In this document: one piece after another, positions 26,444 through 34,831 of the stretch
Numbering within the stretch: position 1 is the stretch's first letter
How the letters are laid out: the number at the start of each line of letters is the position of its first letter
The notes under the pieces: model-generated
What the model was told of the DNA's origin: nothing
Database searches by the model: none
What the model saw: the letters and a program-made list of their open reading frames with translations, nothing else
Translations under genes and position numbers: made by a program
NCBI GenBank assembly: GCA_965243755.1
Contig: CBDEVW010000002.1
Location: forward strand, 806,001-870,000
Length of the DNA: 64,000 nt
Source of the DNA: JANSWY01 sp965243755
GTDB taxonomy: Bacteria > Bacteroidota > Bacteroidia > Cytophagales > Cyclobacteriaceae
Direction: 5' to 3'

Positions 26444-27483
26444 TGGAGAAAAAAGGCCGCCAGATCTTGGCCATTTTTAAGTATACCGTCTCAATTGCTG
26501 TTGCAGCAGGCTTGTTATATTACGTTTTCAAAGACATCAGATGGGAAGATTTCTTATCCAGGTTCGATAAGGTTGATTTTCGCTGGGTATACCTTTCCAT
26601 AGCATTATCTCTAATTGCTTTTGTTGCCAGAGCATATCGGTGGAATGTCCTGATTCACCCCCTTGGCTATCAATTAAATACTTGGAGAACATTATTGGCA
26701 GTGATGGTCGGGTACCTCGTCAATCTGGCGATCCCAAGAGCCGGAGAAATCTCGAGATGTGCCATTTTGAAAAGAATGGATGGAGTTCCAATGACGCAAT
26801 CTTTTGGAACAGTAGTTACCGAAAGAATTTTTGACCTTTTAATGCTCATAATATTATTGGCTTTAGGTTTTATACTGGAATTTGACAAATTATATGAATT
26901 CTTTTCGGGTGTAATGACAAGGCTGGCAATTGATCCAGTCATATTGATAATCTCTGCATGCTCATTGTTTTTACTCGGTATCTTATTCCTTGTATTTTTT
27001 GGAAGGATAGATCGTCATTTAAGTCGGTTTGTTATTTACAATAAACTAAGAGGGTTTGTAGTGGAGTTACTGAATGGACTTCTGTCATTTACTAAAATGA
27101 AACACAAAACCGGGTTTGTGTTGTCAACGATCCTTATCTGGGTAACCTACTTTTATATGAGTTACGTGATGGTGTTTGCGCTGGAGGAAACCAGTGAACT
27201 TAGCCATTTGGCAGGCTTGGCCATGTTGGTAGGCGCTGGAATTGCACTTTCTATACCCGTGCAGGGTGGATTTGGCACTTATCATGTTATTGTAAGTACT
27301 CTGCTGTTGCTTTATGGTATAGATGAGGTTACCGGGAAATTTTTTGCTACTTTGCTACACACATCACAAATTGTAACCATCGCATTGTTTGGGGCGATCA
27401 GTTTTGTGATTTCATTTCTCATCAGAAAAAACAGTAGTGATGGACACCTCAAAGAAGATTCTGGAACTGAATCATCTGATTAA
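26443..27483 (+). CDS. Flippase-like/lysylphosphatidylglycerol synthase TM-domain membrane protein (UPF0104)
   Basis: 346 residues with about eight transmembrane helices. The family pattern is visible: AYRWNVLIHPLGY near residue 65, then GYLVNLAIPRAGEISRCAIL, SFGTVVTERIFDLL and PVQGGFGTYH. Members move or modify lipid-linked substrates, but this one has no catalytic synthase domain. It overlaps the heptose nucleotidyltransferase gene by 44 bases, hinting at a shared role in surface glycolipids. Confidence 0.85.
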   Translation: MEKKGRQILAIFKYTVSIAVAAGLLYYVFKDIRWEDFLSRFDKVDFRWVYLSIALSLIAFVARAYRWNVLIHPLGYQLNTWRTLLAVMVGYLVNLAIPRAGEISRCAILKRMDGVPMTQSFGTVVTERIFDLLMLIILLALGFILEFDKLYEFFSGVMTRLAIDPVILIISACSLFLLGILFLVFFGRIDRHLSRFVIYNKLRGFVVELLNGLLSFTKMKHKTGFVLSTILIWVTYFYMSYVMVFALEETSELSHLAGLAMLVGAGIALSIPVQGGFGTYHVIVSTLLLLYGIDEVTGKFFATLLHTSQIVTIALFGAISFVISFLIRKNSSDGHLKEDSGTESSD

Positions 27484-27934
27484 GAAAATTAAATCCTGGA
27501 AGGAACAAAGAGAAACGATTGTCTTTACCAATGGGTGTTTCGATATTTTGCATCCAGGGCATATTGAAAGCCTGGAAAAGGCCCGGAGCTTTGGAGATAG
27601 ATTGGTAGTTGGGGTGAATTCCGATTTGTCAGTCAAGGGATTAAAGGGGCCAGGTCGGCCAGTCAATGAAGAAAAGTCACGGCTTAGAATGATTGCAGCA
27701 CTGAATTGCGTAGATGCAACCATTATCTTTGATGCTCCTACACCCTATGAATTGATCCAAAATATTTTGCCAGATGTACTCGTCAAAGGAAAGGATTATG
27801 ACATTAGCAACATTGTGGGGGCTGATATCGTAATGGCAAATGGAGGGAGAGTGGAGACCGTCGAATTGGTTGAAGGTCACTCAACTTCTCAAATAATTGA
27901 GAGGATCAATAAATTAAACAAGGATCAAAAATGA
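27440..27934 (+). CDS. RfaE/HldE domain II-type nucleotidyltransferase (heptose-1-phosphate adenylyltransferase-like)
   Basis: 164 residues from the ATG at 27440; a GTG one codon upstream is the alternative. The cytidylyltransferase-like fold is shown by TNGCFDILHPGHIESL (HxGH motif) and GVNSDLSVKGLKGPGRPV. It is a stand-alone version of the C-terminal domain of HldE, which activates heptose-1-phosphate for LPS core. The kinase half is not in this window. The start lies inside the end of the flippase-like gene, and the stop overlaps the metallopeptidase start by four bases. Confidence 0.88.
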   Translation: MDTSKKILELNHLIKKIKSWKEQRETIVFTNGCFDILHPGHIESLEKARSFGDRLVVGVNSDLSVKGLKGPGRPVNEEKSRLRMIAALNCVDATIIFDAPTPYELIQNILPDVLVKGKDYDISNIVGADIVMANGGRVETVELVEGHSTSQIIERINKLNKDQK

Positions 27935-28623
27935 TTTTCATTATAATTGTTTTTATGCTCATCAGCTGGGCTGTGAGTTCCAGGCTGAGGAGTAAATTCA
28001 GAGAATATTCCCAAATAGGGTTAAGCTCTGGATTAAGTGGAAGAGAGATTGCCGAACGCATGCTTAGAGATCATGGTCTATATGATGTGGAGGTCATGTC
28101 TGTCCCCGGGCAGCTCACGGATCACTATAATCCGGTGAACAAAACGGTCAATCTTAGTCCTGAGGTATACGAGGGCAGGTCGGCTGCTGCGGCAGCTGTT
28201 GCGGCTCATGAATGTGGTCACGCTGTACAACATGCAACGGCCTATTCCATGTTGGAATTCAGGTCGGCAATGGTTCCATTACAAAACGTAAGTGCCAAAA
28301 TCATCAACTTCGTTTTCATAGCGATGTTTTTTGGGGCGTTTTTCGTTCAGGGGTTGTTTTCTTTTCAAACCGCTGTTCTGGTAATCATCGCATGTTATTT
28401 TGTCTTTACACTCTTTGCGTTTATTACCCTGCCTGTAGAGTTTGATGCAAGTAAGAGGGCTTTGGCATGGATCAGGGAAAGAGGGGTTGTGAATCACCGG
28501 GAGCATGACATGGCTAAGGATGCATTAAAATGGGCAGCAATGACGTATGTCGTTGCAGCTATTGGTTCATTGGTAACATTATTATACTGGATTTTGATGT
28601 TCCTGGGAGGATCAAGAGATTAA
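27931..28623 (+). CDS. Zinc metallopeptidase, YugP family, membrane-bound
   Basis: 230 residues. An N-terminal transmembrane helix, then the HExxH motif HECGHAVQHA (about residues 94-103) and three more hydrophobic helices. The LPVEFDASKRAL segment probably provides the third zinc ligand. Substrates of this family are not established. It is the last gene of the panC-panD run. Confidence 0.9.
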   Translation: MIFIIIVFMLISWAVSSRLRSKFREYSQIGLSSGLSGREIAERMLRDHGLYDVEVMSVPGQLTDHYNPVNKTVNLSPEVYEGRSAAAAAVAAHECGHAVQHATAYSMLEFRSAMVPLQNVSAKIINFVFIAMFFGAFFVQGLFSFQTAVLVIIACYFVFTLFAFITLPVEFDASKRALAWIRERGVVNHREHDMAKDALKWAAMTYVVAAIGSLVTLLYWILMFLGGSRD

Positions 28624-28695
28624 ATTAATCCTTCAGAGATCAAACAATAAGATATCGACAAGGGTTTGGACCGAAAGGTTCAAATCCTTTTTTTA

Positions 28696-28703
28696 TATAT
28701 TTG
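28696..28703 (+). promoter_or_regulatory. -7 promoter box of the acyl-CoA dehydrogenase gene
   Basis: TATATTTG followed by CGG, 33 bases before the ATG. A TTTG at 28665-28668 is 27 bases upstream, longer than the usual spacing, so the -33 element is uncertain. Confidence 0.6.
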
Positions 28704-28736
28704 CGGCTCAAAAAATGAACACTAAACTTCCTGAGA

Positions 28737-29876
28737 ATGAATTTTGAACTAACAGAAGAACAAGCAGCTGTAAGAGATGCAGCAAGAGATTTTGCCCAAA
28801 CTGAATTGCTACCTGGTGTAATCGAAAGAGACGAGAAACAACAGTTTCCGGCAGAGCAGATCAGAAAGATGGGGGAATTAGGCTTTATGGGCATGATGGT
28901 GGATCCTAAATATAATGGTGGTGGAATGGATACTGTTTCGTACGCACTAGCCATGGAGGAAATATCCAAGATTGATGCATCTGCCTCAGTTTGTATGTCT
29001 GTTAACAATTCATTGGTTTGTTGGGGGTTAGAGAAATTTGGAACGGAAGAGCAAAAAGAGAAGTATCTCAAGCCATTGGCAACTGGAGAAAAAATTGGAG
29101 CGTTTTGTCTGTCGGAACCTGAGGCAGGATCAGACGCTACTTCTCAACGAACAACTGCAGAAGATAAAGGTGACCATTATCTCCTCAACGGCACCAAAAA
29201 CTGGATTACCAATGGAAACAGTGCATCCATTTACCTGGTGATTGCACAAACAGATCCTGCAAAAAAGCACAAAGGAATCAATGCGCTTATCGTTGAAAAG
29301 GGGATGGATGGATTTGTTGTGGGTAAAAAGGAAGATAAACTAGGAATCCGCGGTAGTGACACTCATTCACTAATGTTCACTGATGTGAAGGTTCCTAAAG
29401 AAAACAGAATTGGAGAAGATGGCTTTGGTTTCACCTTTGCTATGAGCACACTTAATGGTGGCAGAATTGGAATCGCCTCACAAGCTTTGGGTATCGCTTC
29501 AGGTGCCTATGAGTTAGCTTTGAAATACTCTCAGGAAAGAAAAGCATTTGGAAAAGAAATATTTCAGCACCAGGCCATCGCGTTTAAACTGGCTGATATG
29601 GCCACTCAGATTGAGGCTGCCAGAATGCTTGTAATGAAAGCTGCATGGTTGAAGGATCAAAAGCAGGACTTCTCTCAGGCAAGTGCAATGGCAAAATTAT
29701 ATGCATCTCAGGTAGCAATGGATACCACGGTTGAGGCTGTCCAAATCCATGGCGGCTATGGATATGTGAAGGAATATCATGTTGAGCGATTAATGAGAGA
29801 TGCTAAGATCACGCAGATCTATGAAGGGACTTCCGAGATACAAAAGATTGTAATTTCAAGGGGATTATTAAAATAA
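28737..29876 (+). CDS. Short/branched-chain acyl-CoA dehydrogenase
   Basis: 379 residues, full length. Motifs: CLSEPEAGSDATSQRTTA (FAD/substrate loop), KNWITNGNSA, and near the C-terminus VQIHGGYGYVKEYHVERLMRDAKITQIYEGTSEIQ, where the Glu of YEGTSE is the catalytic base as in butyryl-CoA dehydrogenases. It oxidises acyl-CoA to enoyl-CoA and passes electrons to ETF. It has its own promoter and is followed by a long inverted repeat. Confidence 0.95.
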   Translation: MNFELTEEQAAVRDAARDFAQTELLPGVIERDEKQQFPAEQIRKMGELGFMGMMVDPKYNGGGMDTVSYALAMEEISKIDASASVCMSVNNSLVCWGLEKFGTEEQKEKYLKPLATGEKIGAFCLSEPEAGSDATSQRTTAEDKGDHYLLNGTKNWITNGNSASIYLVIAQTDPAKKHKGINALIVEKGMDGFVVGKKEDKLGIRGSDTHSLMFTDVKVPKENRIGEDGFGFTFAMSTLNGGRIGIASQALGIASGAYELALKYSQERKAFGKEIFQHQAIAFKLADMATQIEAARMLVMKAAWLKDQKQDFSQASAMAKLYASQVAMDTTVEAVQIHGGYGYVKEYHVERLMRDAKITQIYEGTSEIQKIVISRGLLK

Positions 29877-29899
29877 TATAATTTCATAACCTCCATTTT

Positions 29900-29962
29900 T
29901 AAACACAAGGTTTGTAATTGAGACAATTTAATATTAGTTTTATCCAACAAATCTTGTGTTTA
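29900..29962. repeat. Long inverted repeat upstream of the AraC gene (operator or hairpin)
   Basis: TAAACACAAGGTTTGT (29900-29915) and ACAAATCTTGTGTTTA (29947-29962) are inverted copies with 15 of 16 matches; the exception would be a G-U pair in RNA. The 31-base loop contains a smaller AATTG/CAATT hairpin. Arm centres are 47 bases apart. The structure starts 24 bases after the dehydrogenase stop and its right arm ends 24 bases before the AraC -7 box. It may be a terminator for the first gene, an operator for the second, or both. Confidence 0.7.
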
Positions 29963-29986
29963 TTCATGTTTTTTCGGCTAATAGTA

Positions 29987-29994
29987 TAATTTTG
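29987..29994 (+). promoter_or_regulatory. -7 promoter box immediately before the AraC gene
   Basis: TAATTTTG ends four bases before the ATG at 29999. With the usual spacing, transcription would start at or next to the start codon, giving a leaderless or near-leaderless mRNA. Confidence 0.55.
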
Positions 29995-29998
29995 TGGG

Positions 29999-30916
29999 AT
30001 GGAGGATTATAATAAGATAATTGAGTCGTTATCAGTAAGCTTTATTAAAGCTAAAAATATTAATATTTTAAATCCTGTTTCAGTTAGTAATAACTACGAT
30101 GTTGAAAATACCATCCTATACGTCAACAAGGGACAACTAAAGTTTGGTGAAAATAATGAGGTTGTAGAAGAAGGCGATATATTGTTTGTTCCCGGAGGGA
30201 AAATGTTGTCCATAACCTATGGAAGCGGAAAAGCAGACTCACTTACCAAAGATGATTTCTTAAACAACAAAGAGAGATACTTCCAGCCATCCGACCGGCT
30301 AAATTCCACTGAAAACGAAAGCTATTGCTATGTTTCTTTTGAAGCAAAAGTATTTGATTCAGTAAATTTCTTCGCATCCCTGGATATTCCCGCCTTCTCC
30401 ATTAAGCAGGAGAGCAGTCTTGGTATGCTCATTAAAGAAGTGGTTTTGGAGACTTTTAGTAATCTTCCAGGAAAGGAAAGGCTAATCAAAATTCAAACCG
30501 AGCGATTGGTGGTTGAGCTTATCCGATATATCATCACCAATGGGCTTTTTGTAGAGCAATTCGCAACGAACAGTACTTATTTCAAGGATCCAAGACTGAT
30601 TGATATATTTACATTTATTAAAGAGCATTTAGGAGAGGACCTTTCAAACAAAATCCTGGCAAACGTAGCAAATGTTTCGGAAGACTATGTTGGTCAGTAT
30701 TTCAAAATGCTTACCGGAATCAACCCACAGGATTATATTGAATATCAAAGAATGGAAATGGCAGTAAATCTGCTAAGAACTACTAAGAAAAGTATCCGTG
30801 AAATCGGAAAGGAAGTGGGCTACAAAGATACCGCATACTTCTGCAGACGATTTAAGATGATGTTTGGTATTCCTGCTGGAAAAATGAGAAGAAGGGAGTC
30901 TTTGATTAACGTTTAG
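29999..30916 (+). CDS. AraC family transcriptional regulator
   Basis: 305 residues. The N-terminal cupin-like sensor (residues ~20-150, with VVEEGDILFVPGGKMLSI) precedes the C-terminal double helix-turn-helix (~205-300): KILANVANVSEDYVGQYFK and the signature IREIGKEVGYKDTAYFCRRFKMMFGIPAGKMR. The ligand is unknown. No earlier in-frame start fits, so the ATG almost touches the -7 box. Its stop overlaps the stop of the opposite gene (TTAG), with no terminator between them. Confidence 0.92.
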   Translation: MEDYNKIIESLSVSFIKAKNINILNPVSVSNNYDVENTILYVNKGQLKFGENNEVVEEGDILFVPGGKMLSITYGSGKADSLTKDDFLNNKERYFQPSDRLNSTENESYCYVSFEAKVFDSVNFFASLDIPAFSIKQESSLGMLIKEVVLETFSNLPGKERLIKIQTERLVVELIRYIITNGLFVEQFATNSTYFKDPRLIDIFTFIKEHLGEDLSNKILANVANVSEDYVGQYFKMLTGINPQDYIEYQRMEMAVNLLRTTKKSIREIGKEVGYKDTAYFCRRFKMMFGIPAGKMRRRESLINV

Positions 30917-31305
30917 GCATTGCGATCCGAATCGCTGGTGTCGCTTACTCTGCTTTCCAGATATTTCTGAATGACTTTAATAACCAGTGGAATACCGGCC
31001 TTCAGTGCGGTCTCAACGATCTTTCCTGAATCAATAAATTTATTCTTATCTGGTTGTGTCTGATTAACTTTTATCTGGACTTTTTTTTTAGGCTTTTCGG
31101 GCTCTGTCTCTTCAATTTCTTCGTCTTCTGAGGATCCTCTTAGCACTCTATAGAGCACATAGCTTGCTAAACCACCTAGGGCCGCCAAACCTAAAATCCG
31201 AAGTGCATTTTTTTCAACATCGTCCGAAGCTTTATTTAAAGATTCCCGTGATAATGCCTCCTTTTCCTTTAATTGCTTAATTTTTCCTCTCGTGTGTATT
31301 GTCAT
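30913..31305 (-). CDS. Small single-pass membrane protein with charged tail
   Basis: 130 residues. A charged N-terminus is followed by one hydrophobic helix (LRILGLAALGGLASYVLYRVL, about residues 35-55), then a Glu/Lys-rich linker and a second amphipathic segment (ALKAGIPLVIKVIQKYL). It resembles YtxH-type or envelope stress proteins in layout, but no family was identified. It is five bases after the holin-like gene, and such pairs are common in Bacteroidota. Confidence 0.7.
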   Translation of the reverse strand: MTIHTRGKIKQLKEKEALSRESLNKASDDVEKNALRILGLAALGGLASYVLYRVLRGSSEDEEIEETEPEKPKKKVQIKVNQTQPDKNKFIDSGKIVETALKAGIPLVIKVIQKYLESRVSDTSDSDRNA

Positions 31306-31310
31306 AACTC

Positions 31311-31670
31311 CTACAATTCTTCATCCTCCATTTGCTCTGTGGCAGTCATGATTGCCCGTTCAATAAGTCCCTGGATTTTACCCGACCTCAACATAATCAG
31401 CATTATTATTACGATCAGTAAGTAGAAACCAGCTACAATTGCATACCCCCAAAACATGCTATCCAGCTGTTCATTGAGTAAGGTGGCCACAAAAAAACTA
31501 AAAAAGACCAGGAAAAACATGAATATTGAGAATGCAAGCATAAAAACTACCACATTAGCTACCAGTGCGGATAGTTTCTCAATAATGTCAACTTTTACTA
31601 TCTCAAACTTCACTTTCAGGAAGTCTATTATAGCATCAATTAATGCGTCTATTTTCAATATTTTGGGCAA
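31311..31670 (-). CDS. Phage holin family (Holin-X type) membrane protein
   Basis: 119 residues with a TTG start at 31670, preceded by an AAAGGAAAG purine stretch. The N-terminus is amphipathic and is followed by two strong transmembrane segments (around residues 37-65 and 75-100) and an acidic tail. This is the layout of the 'putative holin-X' family. Despite the name it is chromosomal and probably shapes or protects the envelope; no lysis gene is near. It lies 32 bases downstream of the Na/Pi symporter gene and could share its transcript. Confidence 0.72.
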   Translation of the reverse strand: MPKILKIDALIDAIIDFLKVKFEIVKVDIIEKLSALVANVVVFMLAFSIFMFFLVFFSFFVATLLNEQLDSMFWGYAIVAGFYLLIVIIMLIMLRSGKIQGLIERAIMTATEQMEDEEL

Positions 31671-31702
31671 AATACTTTCCTTTTGATTTGAGGTTAAATT
31701 AG

Positions 31703-32947
31703 CTAATAATCAGCTGATCTTGGAATGTTTTGTCTCAATTTTTGCTTAAAAGGCATTGAGGTAGTATCACCAGAAGGAGTTTGACTTTTCTCTTTCAGTT
31801 CATTGTTGCTGCTGATGTAGATCAAAGTAAATGGAACCAGAAAAAACACTACCAGAATATAAGCAAACCCAGCCATTCTGTGCTTCAGTGTCAGCGCTCC
31901 CAGTTTGCGAGATAAGTTTACCGGAATCAATGTTACCCATGGGAAAGGTAGAAAGATAAGTACTCCAATAAGGTTGAACATCAGGTGAGCAATGGCTAAA
32001 CTAATCGCGGCTTCTGATCGGAAAAGTGCTGCGATAAGCGCCGTTATGGTTGTTCCAATGTTTGCTCCCAAAATAAAATGAAACGCACGTCGTAGTGTAA
32101 CTTTTCCAGTGGCAACCAATGGCACCATAAGCGATGTGGTAACCGAACTGGATTGTATCGCTGAAGTGATCAACAAGCCCCAACCGAAAGATCTGTATTT
32201 TGTTCTGAATACAAAGTCCTCCAGTTTGTTTTTTGATCTTCCAATTAAGTCACGATAGATAATTTTTGATAATACTTTGATCGCGCCAAATAGAAGGAAG
32301 AATGAGATTAGCAGGAGGATAATCGGGTTGCTGATATAATTTCCAATAGCAGAAGCTATGGATTTAAAAAAAACCGAATTGATGCCAATTATTGGATCTA
32401 CACCTTCATTGGGGGCACCTATATAGATTAAACTGGTGATGTGTCTGGAGAGATCTGAGAGCAGATGAAACTTTAGTTCCAACGGAAAGAGGATCACGAC
32501 CACTGCAATGTTAAATATGTCATGTACCGTTCCTGCAGAAATGGCTCTTCTGAATTCACTTTTTTTGGTAAGATAACCTAAAGATACGATGGTACTGGTC
32601 ACCGTTGTACCTACATTCGCGCCCATAATTATAGGAATGGCACTTTCTATTGCAATGGACCCTCCAGCAACAGCAGCAACTGTCATTGTCGTGATGGTAG
32701 AGCTACTTTGTAAGATAGCTGTGGTGAGTAGTCCAATAAAGAGACCTATAAATGGGTTGGACGTTGCGTACAGAATGGATTCTACGGTAGCAGCACCAAG
32801 TAATCCAAATGAAGTGCTGATGAGGTTAATGGATAACAGGAATACATAAAGGGCAACCGCAATTATGATTACACTCCGGTACAGCGATTTTGGTTTATCT
32901 TCATCCGATATGGTGTCTGAAGCAAGCATCAAGTCGCGAATATACAT
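31703..32947 (-). CDS. Na+/phosphate cotransporter family (NptA/NaPi-II type)
   Basis: 414 residues with about nine membrane helices. The inverted duplicated core is clear: LQSSSTITTM with GANVGTTVTS in the first half and IQSSSVTTSLMVPLV with GANIGTTITALIAA in the second. These QSSS/GANxGTT pairs form the sodium and phosphate sites. There is no C-terminal PhoU domain. Own promoter at 32976-32983. Confidence 0.93.
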   Translation of the reverse strand: MYIRDLMLASDTISDEDKPKSLYRSVIIIAVALYVFLLSINLISTSFGLLGAATVESILYATSNPFIGLFIGLLTTAILQSSSTITTMTVAAVAGGSIAIESAIPIIMGANVGTTVTSTIVSLGYLTKKSEFRRAISAGTVHDIFNIAVVVILFPLELKFHLLSDLSRHITSLIYIGAPNEGVDPIIGINSVFFKSIASAIGNYISNPIILLLISFFLLFGAIKVLSKIIYRDLIGRSKNKLEDFVFRTKYRSFGWGLLITSAIQSSSVTTSLMVPLVATGKVTLRRAFHFILGANIGTTITALIAALFRSEAAISLAIAHLMFNLIGVLIFLPFPWVTLIPVNLSRKLGALTLKHRMAGFAYILVVFFLVPFTLIYISSNNELKEKSQTPSGDTTSMPFKQKLRQNIPRSADY

Positions 32948-32975
32948 TGATTTGGCCGGTTGGTGGTAAAAATTA

Positions 32976-32983
32976 CAAATTTA
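32976..32983 (-). promoter_or_regulatory. -7 promoter box of the Na/Pi symporter gene
   Basis: The minus strand reads TAAATTTG, 29 bases before the ATG at 32947. A possible TTTG lies 25 bases upstream. Confidence 0.5.
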
Positions 32984-33061
32984 ACCTCATTTGACCCACC
33001 CTTCATTCCAAACCTGATTAAGGAATTCTTAATTTTTTAAGAATTTTTCAAAAGGCGTATT

Positions 33062-34258
33062 TTACGAGCGATTCTTTAGCTCCGCAATCGCCAACCATGC
33101 CATTAACCCCATGCCTGTTTTCAAGGCCTCTTCATCGATGTTAAAAGTAGGGGTATGAACGTTGGAAGTGATGCCTTTTTCCTCATTTCTAATACCTAGT
33201 CTGTAAAAACAAGCATCTATTTCCTGGGAGTAATAAGAAAAATCTTCAGCAGCCATCCAGAGGTCCAGGTCTACTACATTTTCTTCTCCCATGTAATCAA
33301 CGGCTGCTTTACGTGCATTTTCCGTGAGCAACTCCGCATTTTTAAGATGGGGGTATCCAACATCAATACGAAAATCACAGGATCCACCCATTGATTCCGC
33401 AATCCCTGAAGCCATTTTTTTCATTTTCTCATGAGCTTCCATTCTCCATTTTTCATCAAATGTTCTGAAGGTACCTTCAATGTAGACTTCATTTGGGATG
33501 ACATTTGTAGCGCCATTGGCAATTACTTTACCAAATGAGAGCACGGAAGGCATTTTGGGACTGGCAACTCTGCTTACAATCTGCTGCAGAGCTACTATAA
33601 TATGGGAAGCGATCAAAACCGGGTCTATATTAAACTCAGGCATGGCCCCATGACCACCTTTACCTTTCACTGTGACATACAATTCATCAGCACTGGCCAT
33701 ATACATGCCCTTGCGGAAACCCACTTTTCCTACTGGAACCAAAGGCATTACATGCTGACCGATGATGCCTGTTGGCTCAGGGTCTTTAAGAACACCTTCT
33801 TTAATCATGATGGATGCTCCTCCCGGGAACTTCTCTTCTCCAGGTTGAAAAATGAGTTTAATCGTTCCTTCAAACTCATCCTTAAGGTCTTGTAGAATTT
33901 TTGCTGCGCCCAGCAAACTTGAGGTGTGAACATCATGCCCACATGCATGCATAACACCATCATTTTTTGATTTGTATGGGACATCATTCGCCTCCTGAAT
34001 AGGTAATGCATCCATGTCCGCCCTCAAGGCTATAACTTTAGCGTCTGGGTTTTTGCCTTTTATGTTGACAGTCAACCCGGTATCTGCCATGGGTTGAATG
34101 TTATGAAGGCCGTAGGACTCCAAAGTTTTTCTTACAAAACTACAGGTTTCGTGCTCTTCGAAAGAGAGCTCGGGGTGTTCATGAATGTGTCTTCTTAAAG
34201 CTAAAACTTCTGAAAAATAATCTTCTGACAGGGATTTTATTCGTTGTTTTAAATCCAT
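33062..34258 (-). CDS. M20 family metallo-amidohydrolase
   Basis: The ATG at 34258 (MDLKQRIKSL) gives 398 residues; an upstream ATG at 34282 adds eight. Metal-binding motifs: ALRADMDALPIQE, MHACGHDVHTSSLLGAA and FQPGEEKFPGGASIM, and a late His in SNVHTPTFNIDEEAL. It fits the N-acyl-amino-acid/hippurate hydrolase branch. It is the third gene of a leftward run secA - SPOR lipoprotein - M20. Confidence 0.93.
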   Translation of the reverse strand: MDLKQRIKSLSEDYFSEVLALRRHIHEHPELSFEEHETCSFVRKTLESYGLHNIQPMADTGLTVNIKGKNPDAKVIALRADMDALPIQEANDVPYKSKNDGVMHACGHDVHTSSLLGAAKILQDLKDEFEGTIKLIFQPGEEKFPGGASIMIKEGVLKDPEPTGIIGQHVMPLVPVGKVGFRKGMYMASADELYVTVKGKGGHGAMPEFNIDPVLIASHIIVALQQIVSRVASPKMPSVLSFGKVIANGATNVIPNEVYIEGTFRTFDEKWRMEAHEKMKKMASGIAESMGGSCDFRIDVGYPHLKNAELLTENARKAAVDYMGEENVVDLDLWMAAEDFSYYSQEIDACFYRLGIRNEEKGITSNVHTPTFNIDEEALKTGMGLMAWLAIAELKNRS

Positions 34259-34291
34259 TTGAATTGTTTTTCCACTATACAATATTCCATG

Positions 34292-34831
34292 CTACTTCAT
34301 TCTAAAGCGCTGTGGAATTAATAACGCATTTGGGAATTTTTGCTTCAGTTGTTTATGTAGTTTGTTGGCCTCAAGTTTAGTGTAGAATTTGCCAACTTTT
34401 ACTTTGTAAACAGGCTGTGTATAATCGACCCATGGTGATGCCTGTCCCAGTACTGAATATATTTTCACCTGTGCTCTGTTGGCTTCATCCCTGGAGGTTC
34501 CGGTATATACCTGAATGGTATAACCTTCTACATAGTCCTTTTTATCATTATAATATGTGGTTAAAGAGACAATGCTATCCAGCTCTGCTTTGAGGTGATT
34601 AGTTGGGACAACATAAGCAATTTGATCCAATGTGTCATCAGGTACTGCCTCGAGTGTGTCCAGTGCCAATGGTGGACGGTATATGGTCAGGTCTTCAGAG
34701 TAATTGGATTTACCTGTGTTAGTGACTGTTTTTGGCGTACAACCATATATTAACAGTCCGAGAAAGGCATATATAAATAATCTATGACTCAACGATGACA
34801 CAGCGATTGTTTTTAATATCGTCTTCAACAA
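34292..34831 (-). CDS. SPOR-domain lipoprotein
   Basis: 179 residues from the ATG at 34831, which lies 50 bases inside secA. A TTG at 34792 would give a tighter signal peptide (SHRLFIYAFLGLLIYGC) and only 11 bases of overlap. Either way the lipobox YGC is followed by a disordered linker and a C-terminal SPOR domain (about residues 100-179, YTIQVYTGTSRDEANRAQV and YKVKVGKFYTKLEANKL). SPOR domains bind denuded glycan strands of peptidoglycan. Confidence 0.82.
   Translation of the reverse strand: MLKTILKTIAVSSLSHRLFIYAFLGLLIYGCTPKTVTNTGKSNYSEDLTIYRPPLALDTLEAVPDDTLDQIAYVVPTNHLKAELDSIVSLTTYYNDKKDYVEGYTIQVYTGTSRDEANRAQVKIYSVLGQASPWVDYTQPVYKVKVGKFYTKLEANKLHKQLKQKFPNALLIPQRFRMK

Noticed and set aside
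28624..28700. A GGTTCAAATCC sequence at about 28677 resembles a tRNA T-arm.
   Set aside because: The bases around it do not form an acceptor, D or anticodon stem, and the flanking T-run is part of the acyl-CoA dehydrogenase promoter.
31311..31670. The holin-like gene as evidence of a prophage.
   Set aside because: No other phage gene is near and this family is common in chromosomes. It sits in a transport/envelope context.
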